Shown here: positions 52,518 through 61,279 of the stretch, piece by piece
How the letters are laid out: each line of letters begins with the position of its first letter
Numbering within the stretch: position 1 is the stretch's first letter
Assembly (NCBI RefSeq): GCF_004745425.1
Contig: NZ_PGGK01000003.1
Span: 124,001-188,000 of the forward strand
Origin: Methanolobus halotolerans
GTDB taxonomy: Archaea; Halobacteriota; Methanosarcinia; Methanosarcinales; Methanosarcinaceae
DNA: 64,000 nt
Direction of reading: 5' to 3'
The notes under the pieces: generated by a model
Told to the model about the DNA's origin: nothing
The model's database searches: none
Seen by the model: only the letters and a program-made list of their open reading frames with translations
Program-made: the position numbers and the translations under genes

Positions 52518-54121
52518 ATACTTCAATTGCACAACATCAGAACACACATGCATTGGACAATATGGATGCTCTGCGTCAAAGTGTGCGTAATCGTATAGGT
52601 ATAACGGGTGATGTGGAAAAAGATGAACTCATATATCACATGGAGCATGCATCCATAGATATAAAGGACCTCTTCGCTTCCTCTTTCGGACCCCGTGGAA
52701 TGAATAAGATCATAATCAGCCCGACTGATGATATTTATATGACAAGTGATGGGAAAACGATAATCGAAGAGATAGATGTGTTACATCCTGTTGTTACGTC
52801 TCTGAAAGAGCTCGCAAAGTCCATGGACAAAGTATGTGGTGATGGTACAAAGACCGCGGTCATTCTTGCTTCATCTCTCGTTGAGAATGCTGCAAAGCTT
52901 GTAGATTACGGATTACATCCAACAACTATCATAAAAGGATATCAGCTTGCTTTGAACAAAGTTTACGATATACTTGAATATGAAAGTACGATGGCAACTT
53001 CTGAAGAAGATCTGCGTTATGTAATAGAAAATGCCAGCCTCAGCAAAGGTATCGAATCCGGTCAGGCTCAGATGATAACAGATATCGTGCTAAAAACGTT
53101 TTCAAAGCTTAAAGACCTGAATGATGATGGTTCCATTGATCTTAATGAGTATATCAGGGTTATTAAAAAAGTAGGCGGGCCTGCGATGGAATGTATCTCG
53201 GGTATTATTTTGGATGAGACTCCTGCAAGACATGATATGCCTTTTCATTTCAAAGGTGCAAAAATCCTCATACTCAATTACAATGTAAAATTTGAGAGCA
53301 AGATAATAAACTCCCAGCGTAATATCAGGATAGATGGTTTTGATAATTCCGAACTTATAGCGCAAGAACAAACGAGAACTGTTAAAGCCCTTGCACAGAA
53401 GATCATTGACTCAGGAGCTGATATCGTTCTCTGTGAGGGAGATGTAAATGAATATGTGGAGGATTCACTTGCAAAACATGACATCTTACTCTTCAAGAAA
53501 TTAAAGATGATGGATATAGAAATGATATCCAAAACAACAGGTGCCAACATCATTTCCATCCGGGACGATATCATTCCTGATGACCTTGGTTTTATTGATG
53601 AGGTGAATGTTGAAAAGAAAAATGGAGAATACTTCCTATTCATCTCTGTTGATGATCAGCCGATATCCACCATTCTGATATGGGAACCATTCAGATATGG
53701 TCTTGAAAAACTCGAAGAAGCAGTAGATGACGCTTTGAACAACGCTGCATTTCTTATGAAAAAGCCTGTTGTCGTCAAAGGAGGAGGCGGTATCGAATTT
53801 GTACTCTCACAAATGCTCAGGAAATATGCGTCAACATTTGAAGGAAAGGAGCAACTTGCTGTAATCGAATACGCAAATGCTCTTGAAGAGATTCCCAGAA
53901 TACTTGCACGTAATGCTGGTCTCAATGAAGTGGATGCAATGATACAAATGCTCAATAATTATAACAGAGGAATCGATTGCAGGATAGACTATGAACGAAA
54001 AGTGGTTGAGAACAACCCTCCTGTATATGATTCTGCGAGCATAAAAAAGATGTCTGTCATTGCAGCAACTGAAACCACAAACAACATTTTGAGGATCGAT
54101 AAGATCCTGTTGAAAAAATAA
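52514..54121 (+). CDS. Divergent group II chaperonin (thermosome-like) protein
   Basis: 535 residues. Equatorial domain: FGPRGMNKIIISPTDDIYMT and SDGKTIIEEI, with VCGDGTKTAVILASSLVENA; the usual GDGTT reads GDGTK and the usual NDGAT reads SDGKT. The ATPase Asp in GDGT and that in EEAVDDALNNA are kept. The C-terminal half shows GGGGIEFVLSQMLRKYASTF and ARNAGLNEVDAMI. The lid and apical parts are poorly conserved and no Gly-rich C-terminal tail is present. Start overlaps the HyuA-like stop. It is most likely an ATPase specialised for one client, perhaps the neighbouring methyltransferase or corrinoid protein. Confidence 0.85.
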   Translation: MNTSIAQHQNTHALDNMDALRQSVRNRIGITGDVEKDELIYHMEHASIDIKDLFASSFGPRGMNKIIISPTDDIYMTSDGKTIIEEIDVLHPVVTSLKELAKSMDKVCGDGTKTAVILASSLVENAAKLVDYGLHPTTIIKGYQLALNKVYDILEYESTMATSEEDLRYVIENASLSKGIESGQAQMITDIVLKTFSKLKDLNDDGSIDLNEYIRVIKKVGGPAMECISGIILDETPARHDMPFHFKGAKILILNYNVKFESKIINSQRNIRIDGFDNSELIAQEQTRTVKALAQKIIDSGADIVLCEGDVNEYVEDSLAKHDILLFKKLKMMDIEMISKTTGANIISIRDDIIPDDLGFIDEVNVEKKNGEYFLFISVDDQPISTILIWEPFRYGLEKLEEAVDDALNNAAFLMKKPVVVKGGGGIEFVLSQMLRKYASTFEGKEQLAVIEYANALEEIPRILARNAGLNEVDAMIQMLNNYNRGIDCRIDYERKVVENNPPVYDSASIKKMSVIAATETTNNILRIDKILLKK

Positions 54122-54146
54122 TCCCGAATAAAATAGGGGAGATAAA

Positions 54147-55259
54147 ATGTCAGAGGAAATGACTTCAAAAGAGCGATTTATGAATGCCCTTGAAATTAAG
54201 GAGGTTGACAGGGTGCCCCTCGGATATCTGTGGTTTGGTGCAGGCAATGCCGTTCTTGATCGTATGAACACTACTATGGAAGATGTTTATTATTCTGCAA
54301 AGGGAATTGCAAAGGCACAGATACTGGCACGGGAAATGTATCATCATGACAACGTTATGTCACCGTGGGGATGCCTTCTTGTGGAAGCGGAAGCACTTGG
54401 GGCAAAGTTGAATATCAAAAAAAAGTCCTACCCTACCATAGCAGAATTTCCTTTACGATCTGCCAGTGAATATGAAAAGATAAATCCGGAAGATATCGAG
54501 AGATCAGAAAGATTGAGAACAATTGAAGAATCGATTATCCTGCTTAAAAAAGAACTGGGGGATGAAGTATTTATCAGCTGTGCCTCACTTACACCGCTCA
54601 TGCTTGCTTCACAGTTAATGGGTGGAAGCAGGATGTGCATGGAAATGATAAAGGATAGCGACAATTTCCACCAATTACTGGAACTTCTCACTGAGAGTTG
54701 CATTATTTTTGCAGACAAAATGCTTGATGCAGGAGCAGATGGGGTATTTATGGAAAACGGAGGCAGTGCAGCTGATCTTTTCAGCCCGGAAATGGCGAGA
54801 GAATTTGGTTTCCGGTACACCAAAGAATTATATTCCCACATACAGGACAACGGCGGTTATGTTATATCCCATAACTGTGCATCCAATGCATTTCATGATC
54901 TGGAACTGGCTTTGAAACCTGACGCACTCAACTTTGCCTCTGGTAATGTAGAAACGCTTGGAAAAAAATACGGAGTGCAATGTGAAAAGCTCCACAACCA
55001 TGAGAGTATTGGTTGCAGACAGCGATATTGTTTCAGAGATTTTCAAGAATTTCATGATTCTGGTATTTGTCTAATGGGGAACATTAATCCATATATTTTC
55101 ACTTCCGGGGAAATGGATAATATCGCTTCTGAAGTTAGGAATTGTATGAATGCGGCTCCTGATAAAGGTTTTATTCTATCCACAGGGTGTGAGATTCCAT
55201 TGAATACTCCTCCTGAGGAAATGCAAGTTCTTCGTGAAACAATGGAATCCTGTTTCTAA
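54147..55259 (+). CDS. MtaA/MtbA-like zinc methyltransferase
   Basis: 370 residues of the uroporphyrinogen-decarboxylase-like methyltransferase family. Start block TSKERFMNALEIKEVDRVPL; zinc ligands in VISHNCASNAF (HxC) and ILSTGCEIPLNTPP (Cys), as in MtaA/MtbA and in the C-terminal half of the Mts-type fusion encoded upstream. Enzymes of this group move a methyl group between a corrinoid protein and a thiol such as coenzyme M. GGGGAG precedes the ATG; 25 bases separate it from the chaperonin-like gene. It has no corrinoid domain and would act on the fused protein or on another corrinoid protein. Confidence 0.88.
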   Translation: MSEEMTSKERFMNALEIKEVDRVPLGYLWFGAGNAVLDRMNTTMEDVYYSAKGIAKAQILAREMYHHDNVMSPWGCLLVEAEALGAKLNIKKKSYPTIAEFPLRSASEYEKINPEDIERSERLRTIEESIILLKKELGDEVFISCASLTPLMLASQLMGGSRMCMEMIKDSDNFHQLLELLTESCIIFADKMLDAGADGVFMENGGSAADLFSPEMAREFGFRYTKELYSHIQDNGGYVISHNCASNAFHDLELALKPDALNFASGNVETLGKKYGVQCEKLHNHESIGCRQRYCFRDFQEFHDSGICLMGNINPYIFTSGEMDNIASEVRNCMNAAPDKGFILSTGCEIPLNTPPEEMQVLRETMESCF

Positions 55260-55271
55260 AGGAGGTATCAT

Positions 55272-56978
55272 ATGTACGGAATTGCAATAGACATGGGTAC
55301 AAGTGGTTTCAGGGCTCAGCTGATAGATCTCGGATCAAGTCAGGTACTTGAAACTGCAATGACAGAAAAGCATCCTCTTCCGGGAGGTAACATCACGGAC
55401 CACCTTGATTTTGCTATCACTGTCGGGGAAAGTGTGGCACATGAGATTATTATTGATACGATATGTAAGTTAATACAAAGTTTTAGTATTGATCCCGCAC
55501 ACATAACCAAGATGGCTGTTTGTGGAAATCCAATTCAATTGTCATTTTTCCAGAACTCTGAAATAAGGGACCTTGCCTATGCCGGCGAGAACATGCAGAA
55601 AAGACTCGGCATTGGAAATATAGAGCGTAATGCAAGGGTCTTTCCGGCAAGTGAGATATTTGAGAACAGAATTGACATGAGCAATTGTGAGATAATTGTT
55701 CCTCCAGCGGTCAGGCATGAGATTGGTGCTGATGCACTTGCCATGATGCTGGAGACGGATTTCCTGGAACAATCAACCCCTACTATAGTGACCGATTATG
55801 GAACAAATGCTGAAATGGCCATTAAGGTAGGGGACCGAATCATAACAGCAAGTGCTGCTGCTGGTCCGGCTATTGAAGGACAGGGAGTGAGTTGTGGCAT
55901 GCTTGCAAGTCCTGGAGCTATTTCCGATGTTAATATAGAAGGTAAATACTGGAGGCTCACCGTTCTTGATGAACATATGATAAGCCACCCCTCACATCTG
56001 GTCGATCCTTCAAGTGGCGATATAGTTGAAAGATCGACCCTAAGACCTTTGGGTATAACAGGTACCGGTCTAATCGCCTGTCTTGCGCTTGCGATGCAGA
56101 CAGGTCTCATTGAAAGCCCACCCAATATCAAAAACGGCAGATTGTTTCTGAGTGAGAATATAGTGATCTCTGAAAATGATATAAAAGAAGCCGGTAAAGC
56201 CATTGGTGCAATAAGGGCTTCACAATTAACATTGATCATAGAAGCCGGTATCGCATATGAAGAACTTGAAAATATGTATATGACCGGAGCATCTGGAACC
56301 TATGTGGACCCCCGGAAGGCTATGTATGCAGGTTCCTGTCCAAAGTACTCAAAAAGAATAGTTCAGTTTGGCAATACCTCTCTAGCTCTTGCCAGAAAAA
56401 TACTGACCGACAGTTCAAAGCTTGATGAAGTTATAGAGCTTTCTAAGAAGATAAAAGTGGACCATCTGATGATGGCTACAAGCGATACTTTCAAAAAGTT
56501 CTATACATGCGAGCTTTCTTATTGGACAGAAGGCATGGATATGCAATCTTATAATCGTTTTTTGAAGATATATAAACTTCCAGCCCTGCCTTCTCCTTCT
56601 GTATTCATCAAACCTGAATATGAAGTGTGTCTCTCAGATGACATAAAAGATACAAATCCTATCAATATCAGAATAATCAATGACATTGGGGTAATCGTTG
56701 AGGAGTCTGCTATCAATTGCATAATGTGCCATCAGTGTGAAAAGGAATGTCCTGAAAAAGCTATACATATCGTCCACAGAGATAATCTCATCTATGCAGA
56801 GTATAATGCAGAACTCTGCCTGGGAACAAGCTGTAAAAGGTGCATAGGAGTATGTCCTGTAAATGCCATCAATTACAGGGACATAAATACTCTGTATGAA
56901 CGAAGCATATGCCCTACAGTTCAACAAGCAGCATCAAGCTCTGTAGAAAATCCATCTCAATCAACATCATCCGATTAA
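55272..56978 (+). CDS. ramA: RamA-like corrinoid reductive activase
   Basis: 568 residues. N-terminal ASKHA-like activator domain (GIAIDMGTSGFRAQLIDLGS; VTDYGTNAEMAIKVGDRI; TASAAAGPAIEGQGVSCGM), middle region with MTGASGTYVDPRKAM, and a C-terminal di-cluster ferredoxin: CIMCHQCEKECP and CLGTSCKRCIGVCP. RamA of Methanosarcina uses ATP to reduce Co(II) of methyltransferase corrinoid proteins to Co(I). Here it is the last gene of the methyltransferase operon, 12 bases behind the MtaA-like gene with a GGAGG site, so its client is probably the Mts-type fusion. Confidence 0.93.
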   Translation: MYGIAIDMGTSGFRAQLIDLGSSQVLETAMTEKHPLPGGNITDHLDFAITVGESVAHEIIIDTICKLIQSFSIDPAHITKMAVCGNPIQLSFFQNSEIRDLAYAGENMQKRLGIGNIERNARVFPASEIFENRIDMSNCEIIVPPAVRHEIGADALAMMLETDFLEQSTPTIVTDYGTNAEMAIKVGDRIITASAAAGPAIEGQGVSCGMLASPGAISDVNIEGKYWRLTVLDEHMISHPSHLVDPSSGDIVERSTLRPLGITGTGLIACLALAMQTGLIESPPNIKNGRLFLSENIVISENDIKEAGKAIGAIRASQLTLIIEAGIAYEELENMYMTGASGTYVDPRKAMYAGSCPKYSKRIVQFGNTSLALARKILTDSSKLDEVIELSKKIKVDHLMMATSDTFKKFYTCELSYWTEGMDMQSYNRFLKIYKLPALPSPSVFIKPEYEVCLSDDIKDTNPINIRIINDIGVIVEESAINCIMCHQCEKECPEKAIHIVHRDNLIYAEYNAELCLGTSCKRCIGVCPVNAINYRDINTLYERSICPTVQQAASSSVENPSQSTSSD

Positions 56979-57451
56979 ATTAAGAACATTGATCTAATCT
57001 ACAGGTGATCAGAAGATTGATAGGTTGAACTATCACTTTTTCTGAGTTTTACAGAGCCAAAAGAACTTGATTTTCTTTTCAGCTGCATGTAAGGGTTGCC
57101 GAGCCAGGTCAAAGGCAATGTGCTTAGGACCTGTCTTGTAGGATTTCGTGAGTTCGAAGCAGACATTGCACATGAGACTTTTACACTTTTTTTATATACG
57201 ATACGTTAAAAGAATATTCTCCGTATTTCAGGTTGCACATATATACCGATCATTGGCGAAACTATTGACTTAATTTTAAACAGTTTTGCATTTTGTGATC
57301 ATCAGATAACTGTCATTGAATAACTGCATGCCCTTTTAAAGGGCTCAGGCAAGTGATGCCTGCCCTTCCTGAAAGGAATTCAAATTTAAAATTACATGAA
57401 TTTGTTGTATTAATCATAAATTATTTATATTATCAAATATACGAAAAGTAT
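56979..57451 (+). other. Spacer at the right border of the methyltransferase module
   Basis: 470 bp holding a decayed tRNA-Leu (57085-57170). A hairpin-like CCCTTTTAAAGGG lies at 57330-57342. Upstream codons in frame with the next gene are open from 57353 but lack a ribosome binding site. Confidence 0.45.
57085..57170 (+). pseudogene. Decayed full-length tRNA-Leu
   Basis: GCATGTAAGGGTTGCC onward follows tRNA-Leu (24077-24161) along its whole length: GGGTTGCC-GAGCC-GGTCAAAGGC in the D-arm, GCTTAGGACC at the anticodon, TGTAGGATTTCGTGAGTTCGA in variable and T-arms. Stems are broken: the T-stem GTGAG/CAGAC has two mismatches, the anticodon stem has lost a base, and the acceptor is altered. So it is not functional. 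Confidence 0.8.
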
Positions 57452-59161
57452 ATGAAAAATAATATATTAATCATAATTTTTTTATTCTCTATTTTTGCAT
57501 CAGTACCTGTTGTAATGGCAGAATATGATCAGAACCAGGTCAAACTTATAGTACATAATGCTGCAAAGGAGATAAAGCCAGGTTTTGCTGACAATGGGAT
57601 CTGGTATGAAGGGGATTCTGAACATGTCGGTCTGATAAGTGTATCTGAACATGGTCCACTAACATCTGAAATGCAAAATATTGATTACTGGGACCTGGAT
57701 GAAATGCTGATCACCGGAGAGTTCCCGAACCAGATCGTAAGCAGCAGTATCATGTTCTCAGCCCCTGCGCCTGGCGGATACAGAGTTCTTGTGCAGATAG
57801 ACGGTTACAACCTCCCCCTGTCTACCATCCGGCCGGTATCTGAAAATATTTTCACCAGACTCGTGGAGCAATCAGTTGCAAGTGGTGATGTCAGTAAAGG
57901 AATAGCAGATAACGGAAATATGCAAACAGGTGAGTATAGTGAAGAGGAATTCTCCGAGTATCAGGATCCTGAACTTATTCCTGATGCAAAGGATGACACC
58001 GCAGACGGAGAGATGGGATCTACGGAACATGACGATGAGTCTGATGGAGTTGATGATCTGCTTTTCACCTATCAACTACTGGAAGTGGAAGGACTCGTTG
58101 AAAATGAAGGTGAGATTGACATAGATGATATCAGTAAACAGGATATCGATGATTACCAGAAAGTTCATATGAACTATGTACTATCTGAAAATTTTATCAG
58201 AACCATGCAGGATCATGCAAAGATCGTCAACATAATCCGGGCCGAAAGTTCCGAAGACATTGATAAACTAGGTGAAATGGACCTTGGTGAAGGGCAGGAT
58301 GCAGGCTCCAACAAAGAAAAGATCGAACAGGTCTTTGGAAACGACTTTAGCTTTGAGGTGGAAAGTCCGGTTAAAGTCAAAGGAGGAGCTGATTATGATG
58401 GCAAGGACAGAGTTGCAGGCAAACTCGGTGAAATCATGGATCTTGAAGTGATAAATAAAACCACAAAGGATACTCTGGGAAAGGTCAAAACCGGACATGA
58501 AGCTGCTTCTTTCTTTTCTGATAGCTACCCCGGATCTAAAATATCAAAGACCTTTGAAAGAATGGATAAAATCAACAGCGTAAAGGAAGAAGTGGACAAA
58601 TACGTGGAAGCTTACAAGAATTATGAAAAGCTCAGTGAGATGAAAGGCGCATCAGGCACAAGCGCAAAAGCTCTGTATGCAGTTTCCAGAACCGGTCAGG
58701 AAGTTGCCGGCAAGATTCCTGTTGTTGGTGAATTTATAAAAAAGGAACTGGAGGTCGCTGAAAAGATCGTCATGGTAATTCCTGAACTTGACAACGCAAT
58801 AAAGAACAGTGATGCAAGACAGGGCAAGATTACAAACGGTGGTATCGGCACTTCCACGCCAAACGCTTTCCTGAGTGAGTACGGTAAGGTAACACAGACA
58901 TCATCAGGACCTTCCTATTCCATGCCTTATACTGATGAGAACGGTCAGGAACATGAGATCCGTCCCGATTTCTGGATAAAGGTCACTACAAATGGTGAGA
59001 CCTATTATGTACCCACCGACGAATGGGAAAATCCGATTGGTGACGTAGCCATAAAAGATATTGGAAGTAGCTGGAAACCCTGGAAATGGGATAATTGCCA
59101 GGTGGTCAAACGTACTGATCCGAAAATAAGCTACAATAACGGGGAGGAATACGACCTATGA
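57452..59161 (+). CDS. Secreted acidic protein of unknown function
   Basis: 569 residues from ATG 57452 (MKNNILIIIFLFSIFASVPV, a signal peptide cut near VMA-EY). A first domain of about 150 residues (VKLIVHNAAKEIKPGF, GEFPNQIVSSSIMFSAPAPG) leads to a Glu/Asp-rich linker (about 185-240), a helical middle (330-480; KVKTGHEAASFFSDSYPGSK, ARSGQEVAGKIPVVGEF-like) and a C-terminal part rich in aromatic residues. No membrane anchor at the end. It overlaps the next gene by four bases, so the two probably act together. Not recognised. Confidence 0.75.
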   Translation: MKNNILIIIFLFSIFASVPVVMAEYDQNQVKLIVHNAAKEIKPGFADNGIWYEGDSEHVGLISVSEHGPLTSEMQNIDYWDLDEMLITGEFPNQIVSSSIMFSAPAPGGYRVLVQIDGYNLPLSTIRPVSENIFTRLVEQSVASGDVSKGIADNGNMQTGEYSEEEFSEYQDPELIPDAKDDTADGEMGSTEHDDESDGVDDLLFTYQLLEVEGLVENEGEIDIDDISKQDIDDYQKVHMNYVLSENFIRTMQDHAKIVNIIRAESSEDIDKLGEMDLGEGQDAGSNKEKIEQVFGNDFSFEVESPVKVKGGADYDGKDRVAGKLGEIMDLEVINKTTKDTLGKVKTGHEAASFFSDSYPGSKISKTFERMDKINSVKEEVDKYVEAYKNYEKLSEMKGASGTSAKALYAVSRTGQEVAGKIPVVGEFIKKELEVAEKIVMVIPELDNAIKNSDARQGKITNGGIGTSTPNAFLSEYGKVTQTSSGPSYSMPYTDENGQEHEIRPDFWIKVTTNGETYYVPTDEWENPIGDVAIKDIGSSWKPWKWDNCQVVKRTDPKISYNNGEEYDL

Positions 59162-59619
59162 AAAAGAAGACAATGGCAGTAATTGGACTTATCCTTCTAT
59201 TCCTCCTGTTCTCAGGCGGGGATGATGGTGCTACTTACGATGTTAGCAGGGATGAATGGACTTCGATGATAGCAAATGGTTATGATGACGATAAAGCTGC
59301 AAGTATGTCCGTATATGAATCTCTTGCATTCCAGGGCATAGATGATGCAAATGTGCAGGTGACACCGGAACGTGTATTTGTAAAGTACGACCAGCCACCT
59401 GTGAAGTCGGACTCCGATGCGCTCCTGGCATGGTTCTATATTATGGGCGTTGCAGCCGGGGAAGCTCCCGGTACCGACGAGATAATTATACAGATGTACG
59501 CGCAGAATAACCCGCTCTTTGAAGTCAGCGTGCCTACCGGAGATGTTCTGGATTTCCTGGAATCCCGCATAACTCTGGATGAGTTCAGAACAAAGGTCGA
59601 TGTCAAAGCAATAATGTAA
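59158..59619 (+). CDS. Small exported protein coupled to the upstream gene
   Basis: 153 residues with an N-terminal hydrophobic segment (MAVIGLILLFLLFSGG) that is either an anchor or a signal peptide without lipobox. The rest is a compact alpha/beta domain (YESLAFQGIDDANVQVTPER, DALLAWFYIMGVAAGEAPGT). The ATG overlaps the stop of the secreted protein gene (ATGA). Function unknown. Confidence 0.75.
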   Translation: MKKKTMAVIGLILLFLLFSGGDDGATYDVSRDEWTSMIANGYDDDKAASMSVYESLAFQGIDDANVQVTPERVFVKYDQPPVKSDSDALLAWFYIMGVAAGEAPGTDEIIIQMYAQNNPLFEVSVPTGDVLDFLESRITLDEFRTKVDVKAIM

Positions 59620-59963
59620 AAGCAGGATGCGATAACATAAGGCTCATAGGAAGGGCCGCAGGCAAAGTGTCTGATGTTCCGTACTCAATTATCGTTACAT
59701 GCAGGCAACTCTTGCAGGAGTGTTGAACCATCAGGTTTTCATTCCACCCTGTTCTTTTCTCATTTTACCGGTTCCGGAATATCTTATTATCCAGCCATTG
59801 TAATTTTGTCTTTCCGTTCTTTGTGTGACGATTTCATAGTTACTTTAAAACTTTAATTTAAAGAATCGGCTACTTAACATTCGTTCACAAATCATAAGTC
59901 TTCCTGATTAAAAATAAGTCGATTGGTATCTTAGGTGGCACTTGGATACCCGGGGTAATTCAA
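59620..59963 (+). other. Spacer with possible 3' hairpin and promoter
   Basis: 344 bp. AACTCTTGC and GGAGTGTT (59707-59724) can form a weak hairpin. TATA-like AAAAATAAG lies near 59909-59917, about 55 bases before the next ATG. No gene seen. Confidence 0.3.
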
Positions 59964-61148
59964 ATGACGACTACACAATACTTGCTGCTTTGCTTAGCAA
60001 TGTCCTTATTGGCTGTAAACGGTGCATCCTCACAGATAGCCGAGGGGAATGAAACACAAATTACAATGAATGCATCTGATCAGGACCAGCTTGCAATCTA
60101 CGGAGACTGGATAGTATGGACGGATTATCGTAATGTAACCCTGGAGGACATTGAGAACACAACATTCAATAATTATTTCCAGCTGGATACGGATATCTAT
60201 GCATACAATATCACAACAGGCAAGAATCTATCGCTTGAGTATGAATCCATGCAGAATGCACCTGATATCTATGGTGACAGGATAGTCTGGGAGGACTATG
60301 GCAATGCAACTCTTCCTCCAGAGAATGAGGATCTGACAGTTGAGGACTGGCTTCAGTTCAATGTAGATGTGTATATGCATAATCTCTCCACTGAAGAGAC
60401 CATGCAGATAACTACAAACGGATCTATCCAGTGGAGCCCTGCAATATACGATGACCTGGTGGTCTGGGAGGATGCCCGTAACGGCAACTGGGATATCTAC
60501 ATGTATAATTTGTCCTCTGAAGAGGAAATACAGATCACTGAAAACAAGTTTGCTCAGCTTAACCCTGCTGTCTGTAATGATACGGTAGTGTGGGAGGATA
60601 ATCGTAATGGTAACTGGGACATCTACATGTACAATGTCACTTCCGGAGAAGAGATTCAGATTACTATGAACGGGTCGGATCAGTTATCTCCCGCTATAAG
60701 TGATGGCATAGTAGTCTGGGAAGATTACCGCAATTTTAACATGACAGAAGATAATGCTAACCTAACATTGCAGGACATAGCACAGGTCAATGCTGATATT
60801 TACATGTATAATATCACTACCGCAGAAGAATTCAATGTTACTGACAATAATTCATGGCAGGGAGAACCTGCTGTACATGGTGACAGGATAGTATGGACAG
60901 ATCTTCGTGATAAGGATCAGGTAGTAGAGGATCCTGATAATACAAGACAGGATTCCATCGTCTTTGATGCCGATATCTACATGTACAATGTTACTTCAGG
61001 GGAGGAATGGCAGGTCACAGCCAATGAATCATGGCAGAATCAGCCTGATATACATGATGGCATGATCATATGGACTGATTATCGTAACGGTAACCTGGAT
61101 ATTTACATGTACGGCCTGTCTTCTATAATCCAGAACACAAAGGCCTGA
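59964..61148 (+). CDS. Secreted TolB-like beta-propeller surface protein
   Basis: 394 residues with a signal peptide (cut near ASS-QI) and seven beta-propeller blades, each with a VWxDxRN turn: e.g. IVWTDYRN, IVWEDYGN, VVWEDARNGNWDIYMYNLSS, VVWEDNRNGNWDIYMYNVTS, VVWEDYRN, IVWTDLRD, IIWTDYRNGNLDIYMYG. Such proteins are common in Methanosarcinales envelopes. Many Asn-X-Ser/Thr sites fit N-glycosylation. No anchor is seen at the end, so it may be released or bound to the S-layer. Binding role is a guess. Confidence 0.88.
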   Translation: MTTTQYLLLCLAMSLLAVNGASSQIAEGNETQITMNASDQDQLAIYGDWIVWTDYRNVTLEDIENTTFNNYFQLDTDIYAYNITTGKNLSLEYESMQNAPDIYGDRIVWEDYGNATLPPENEDLTVEDWLQFNVDVYMHNLSTEETMQITTNGSIQWSPAIYDDLVVWEDARNGNWDIYMYNLSSEEEIQITENKFAQLNPAVCNDTVVWEDNRNGNWDIYMYNVTSGEEIQITMNGSDQLSPAISDGIVVWEDYRNFNMTEDNANLTLQDIAQVNADIYMYNITTAEEFNVTDNNSWQGEPAVHGDRIVWTDLRDKDQVVEDPDNTRQDSIVFDADIYMYNVTSGEEWQVTANESWQNQPDIHDGMIIWTDYRNGNLDIYMYGLSSIIQNTKA

Positions 61149-61279
61149 TTTGTAAAGACTCAGAAAGCCCAATATGGGATTTAAATATGAACAGGCACTA
61201 CTTAAGCGCCTGCTGCTATTTTTTAGTTATTAAGGATAGCTATTACATTTCTGCTGATTTTTAAAAGCGTGTAATTCTC

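Noticed and set aside
57085-57170. tRNA-Leu-like sequence as a second working tRNA-Leu
   Set aside because: T-stem, anticodon stem and acceptor all carry mismatches or a lost base, so it cannot fold properly.
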